Origin: Thiolapillus brandeum | GTDB taxonomy: Bacteria; Pseudomonadota; Gammaproteobacteria; Chromatiales; Chromatiaceae | Reading direction: 5' to 3' | Assembly: GCA_011051425.1 (NCBI GenBank) | Contig: DRLF01000231.1 | Location: 1 to 8,207 of the forward strand | DNA length: 8,207 nucleotides | Shown: positions 6,593 through 8,207 of the stretch, one piece after another | Layout of the letters: every line of letters begins with the position of its first letter | Numbering within the stretch: the first letter of the stretch is position 1 | Notes under the pieces: generated by a model | Database searches by the model: none | Told to the model about the DNA's origin: nothing | Seen by the model: the letters and a program-made list of their open reading frames with translations, nothing else | Made by a program: the position numbers and the translations under genes

Positions 6593-6963
6593 TATTTGTC
6601 ACTCAGGCGCAGGGTATCGAGGACATAGCGGCGCCCGTTCTGTCCCCAGGTGACTTCGACGTGTACGTGATAGGGCTTGAAGCTGTGAGGCATGTCCTCC
6701 AGTTCTTCCCAGGGCAGCACATCCACTTTCCAGCGGAAACCGCCTTTTTCCTCTCCCTGTTCGCTGCCCTGACGCAGAGGCACCTTGTCTGCCACTTCTG
6801 CCAGCTTGGATTCGGCGATGATCATGGCGTTGGTGTAGTTGCCCGCCACCGCCAGATTGCGCAGACTGCCACCGAAGGCCTGGTACAGTACGCCCAGGGA
6901 CATGGCCAGGATGGCGAAGGCCACCAGCACTTCCAGCAGGGAAAAGCCCTGTTGACGGTACAT
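6592..6963 (-). CDS. gspI: Minor pseudopilin GspI
   Basis: The 123-residue product is a short prepilin of the tip complex and is thought to start tip assembly with GspJ and GspK. The leader MYRQQG is cut before Phe7, and Glu11 provides the +5 acid (FSLLEVLVAFAILAMSLGVLYQAF). The following stretch NAMIIAESKLAEV (45-57) is the conserved 'A..IAE.KLAE' region of GspI. The end WKVDVLP...HVHVEVTWGQNGRRYVLDTLRL is the usual beta-sheet C-terminus. Size fits the family (about 120-130 residues). The ATG at 6963 shares one base with the gspH stop (TGATG). Confidence 0.96.
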   Translation of the reverse strand: MYRQQGFSLLEVLVAFAILAMSLGVLYQAFGGSLRNLAVAGNYTNAMIIAESKLAEVADKVPLRQGSEQGEEKGGFRWKVDVLPWEELEDMPHSFKPYHVHVEVTWGQNGRRYVLDTLRLSDK

Positions 6964-7415
6964 CAGCTGTTCGGTTCCACGTCGAGGATACGCACTTTGC
7001 CCGTGAGCCAGTCCACATCAACGCCGAAGCCACGCTCGCCGTAGCTCAGGGTGATGCGGCCACCGGTAGAGCCGCCATCGGGAAAGAAGCGGATGGCGCC
7101 GATGTTTTCACCCAGGGTTTCACTTTCGGCGGTGAGGATCTCGATCTTGAGGTTCGCCGGAATGGCATAGTTTTTCTTTCTGCCGGTGATCTGGAAACTG
7201 TGCTTTTCCACATCCACGGTCAGTGTGGCTTCCTCCCTGACCGTCAGCGCATGGTTGCGGGCGTAGCGCAACCCGGCGGCCAGCTCACGGGAAGCGGACT
7301 TGAGCTGGGTGCCGGGGAGTGCGCTGGATATCATGGGTGGCACCACGGTCATCAGGATGGCCATCAGCGCCATGACCACGATCAGCTCCAGCAGCGTAAA
7401 TCCCCGGTCACGCAA
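6963..7415 (-). CDS. gspH: Minor pseudopilin GspH (TTG start)
   Basis: The 150-residue product has the leader MRDRG cut before FTLLELIVVMALMAI, with Glu10 at +5. The leader strongly resembles the MRQRGFTLLE start known from PulH-type proteins, which is why TTG at 7415 is chosen. The helix is followed by LKSASRELAAGLRYARNHA (38-56), typical of GspH/FimT proteins, and the C-terminus IRFFPDGGSTGGRITL...VDVDWLTGKVRI is the conserved GspH signature. It is a minor component near the pseudopilus tip. The start lies 4 nt after the gspG stop. An in-frame GTG at 7451 would give a 17-residue leader and a longer overlap with gspG; it is less likely but not excluded. Starts still further upstream are inside gspG and implausible. 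Confidence 0.92.
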   Translation of the reverse strand: MRDRGFTLLELIVVMALMAILMTVVPPMISSALPGTQLKSASRELAAGLRYARNHALTVREEATLTVDVEKHSFQITGRKKNYAIPANLKIEILTAESETLGENIGAIRFFPDGGSTGGRITLSYGERGFGVDVDWLTGKVRILDVEPNS

Positions 7416-7419
7416 GAAT

Positions 7420-7821
7420 TCAGTCCCAGCTGTTGATATCCCTTTTCTCACCCTCTCCGCCGGGGCTGCCATCGGAACCATAGGAAACAATATCGAAATC
7501 GCCATGCTCGCCAGGGAACCGGTATTGATAGTCGTTGCCCCAGGGATCCTTGGGCAGTTTGTCCAGCACCGGCTTGCCGCCATTGACACCCTTGGTCAGC
7601 TCTTCCAGGGACTGGGGATAATGCCCGGCATCCAGCCGATACAGGTCCAGAGCGCCCTTGAGGCTGCCGATCTGGGTGACCGCCGCATCATGTTTTCCCT
7701 TGCCGAACTGATCCATGACCCTTGGACCAACCAGCCCCGCAAGCATGGCGAGGATCGCCAGCACGACAAGCAATTCCAGCAGGGTAAAACCCGAATTACT
7801 ACGATATGTCTTGATTTTCAT
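7420..7821 (-). CDS. gspG: Major pseudopilin GspG
   Basis: GspG is the subunit that polymerises into the pseudopilus driving exoprotein release. The 133-residue product has an 11-residue leader (ending RSNSG) and mature N-terminus FTLLELLVVLAILAMLAGLVGP, with Gly11 at -1 and Glu16 at +5. The body has the family features in order: the helix with YRLDAGHYPQSLEEL (61-75), the LPKDPWGNDYQYRFPGEHGDFDI segment (89-111), and the acidic C-terminal loop GSDGSPGGEGEKRDI (115-129) that binds calcium in known GspG structures. The ATG at 7821 is preferred: AAGGAGA lies 12 nt upstream and the leader is of normal length. TTG at 7845 would include the Shine-Dalgarno sequence in the coding region. Confidence 0.97.
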   Translation of the reverse strand: MKIKTYRSNSGFTLLELLVVLAILAMLAGLVGPRVMDQFGKGKHDAAVTQIGSLKGALDLYRLDAGHYPQSLEELTKGVNGGKPVLDKLPKDPWGNDYQYRFPGEHGDFDIVSYGSDGSPGGEGEKRDINSWD

Positions 7822-7833
7822 ACTACTTTTCAA

Positions 7834-7840
7834 TCTCCTT
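7834..7840 (-). promoter_or_regulatory. Strong Shine-Dalgarno site for gspG
   Basis: AAGGAGA on the minus strand (7840-7834) is the best ribosome binding site in the window, 12 nt before ATG at 7821. The spacing is somewhat long. A strong site fits the high demand for the major pseudopilin compared with the minor ones, whose junctions have only weak sites. Confidence 0.65.
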
Positions 7841-7855
7841 AACAAATTCAGATAC

Positions 7856-7875
7856 GACTGCCGTTTCCGGCTGTC
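7856..7875 (-). promoter_or_regulatory. Hairpin with GAAA loop between gspF and gspG
   Basis: On the minus strand the arms GACAGCCG (7875-7868) and CGGCAGTC (7863-7856) pair over seven base pairs with one A-A mismatch, closing a GAAA loop (7867-7864) of the stable GNRA class. The hairpin begins within the gspF stop codon. No T-run follows, so it is not a normal intrinsic terminator. It could act as an RNA processing or stability element at the 5' side of the gspG message; this role is inferred. Confidence 0.4.
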
Positions 7876-8207
7876 ACAGCGCCAGATCGTTGGCGCCCAG
7901 TATGGCCAGCATGATGGATACGATGATACCAGCCACGATAAGACCCAGACCCACGATCAGTGCAGGTTCGAGGAGGGTCAGCAGACGCTTTACACTGGCG
8001 CGTACTTCGTTGTCGAAAACATCCGCCACCTTGTTGAGCATGGGTTCCAGGTTGCCGGACTCCTCGCCCACCTTGATCATCTGCAGCGCAAGAGGTGGCA
8101 GTATACCCTTTTCGATCAGGGGATCGGCCAGCCCTTTTCCCCGTTTCAGGCTGTCCGCCGCTTCCTCGATGGTTTCTGCGATAACGGTGTTGCTTATGAC
8201 ATCTTTC
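7874..8207 (-). CDS. gspF: Type II secretion system inner-membrane protein GspF, C-terminal part
   Basis: The gene runs off the window; 110 C-terminal codons are visible, beginning KDVISNTVIAETIEEAADSL in the frame that ends with TGA at 7876-7874. This is the second cytoplasmic GspF domain and last membrane helix of the polytopic platform protein that couples the ATPase GspE to pseudopilus assembly. Recognisable features are LKRGKGLADPL (20-30 of the visible part), MIKVGEESGNLEPML (43-57, the conserved 'GE.SG.L..ML' motif) and the helix bundle leading to the final membrane segment LIVGLGLIVAGIIVSIML (83-100). The C-terminus ILGANDLAL is intact. PilC-type pilus proteins share these motifs, but the neighbouring gspG-gspD genes settle the assignment to the T2SS. 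Confidence 0.95.
   Translation of the reverse strand, partial: KDVISNTVIAETIEEAADSLKRGKGLADPLIEKGILPPLALQMIKVGEESGNLEPMLNKVADVFDNEVRASVKRLLTLLEPALIVGLGLIVAGIIVSIMLAILGANDLAL

Noticed and set aside
5291..6628. Long open frame of 445 codons on the plus strand
   Set aside because: It lies wholly antisense to gspK and gspJ, which have clear family motifs. Its translation is His/Gln/Gly-rich low-complexity sequence with no domain, as expected from the opposite strand of GC-rich genes.
7416..7589. Upstream extension of GspH into gspG
   Set aside because: It would place a prepilin peptidase site about 60 residues from the N-terminus, far too long for a leader. The TTG at 7415 gives the family-typical MRDRG leader.
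7822..7845. TTG start for gspG at 7845
   Set aside because: The AAGGAGA ribosome binding site would then be inside the coding region; ATG at 7821 is better placed.
1..8207. Type IV pilus operon as alternative identity
   Set aside because: GspF, GspL and the secretin resemble PilC, PilM/N and PilQ, but the G-H-I-J-K pseudopilin set with GspG's acidic calcium loop and GspK's motifs is specific to type II secretion.

Overview
This window is the distal half of a type II secretion system (T2SS) operon. Every gene is on the minus strand, so the operon reads from high to low coordinates: gspF (3' end only), gspG, gspH, gspI, gspJ, gspK, gspL, gspM, a gspN/gspC-like gene, gspD, and the first 13 codons of one further gene. 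The order F-G-H-I-J-K-L-M-N-D matches the order I recall for the Xanthomonas xps cluster (E-F-G-H-I-J-K-L-M-N-D) rather than the C-D-E-F... order of Klebsiella pul or Erwinia out. The source is a Gram-negative, double-membraned bacterium. The moderately high GC content, protein style and xps-like order suggest a gammaproteobacterium (or a close betaproteobacterial relative), but the sequence alone does not fix the genus.

Layout, in transcription order. From 8207 to 7874 is the C-terminal part of the inner-membrane platform protein GspF. A 52-nt spacer with a GNRA-type hairpin and a strong Shine-Dalgarno sequence then precedes gspG, the major pseudopilin. The minor pseudopilins H, I, J and K follow with junctions of 0-4 nt or 1-nt stop/start overlaps. 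GspL (PilM/PilN-like, with a long Pro/Ala tail), GspM and a small GspN/GspC-like bridging protein follow, joined by a 1-nt gap (K-L) or 4-nt overlaps (L-M, M-N). An 87-nt spacer, which carries a plausible sigma-70 promoter, separates them from gspD, the outer-membrane secretin. GspD has a lipobox, so it is predicted to be a self-piloting lipoprotein secretin. A further gene starts in an ATGA overlap at the gspD stop and leaves the window after 13 codons.

Together the genes encode most of a T2SS: the pseudopilus (G tip-to-base polymer with H-I-J-K tip), the inner-membrane platform (F, L, M), the inner-to-outer membrane link (N/C) and the outer-membrane channel (D). The GspE ATPase is not visible and, by xps order, would lie upstream of gspF beyond position 8207. 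The prepilin peptidase GspO/PilD is also not here. No mobile element, tRNA, rRNA or CRISPR array is visible, and the window is almost fully coding.

I do not see an undescribed system. The points worth a second look are details of a known machine: the lipidated secretin with a Lys/Ser-rich insert, the PDZ-less GspC-like protein with a basic proline tail, the GspL Pro/Ala tail, the gspF-gspG hairpin, the separate promoter candidate for gspD, and four non-ATG starts.
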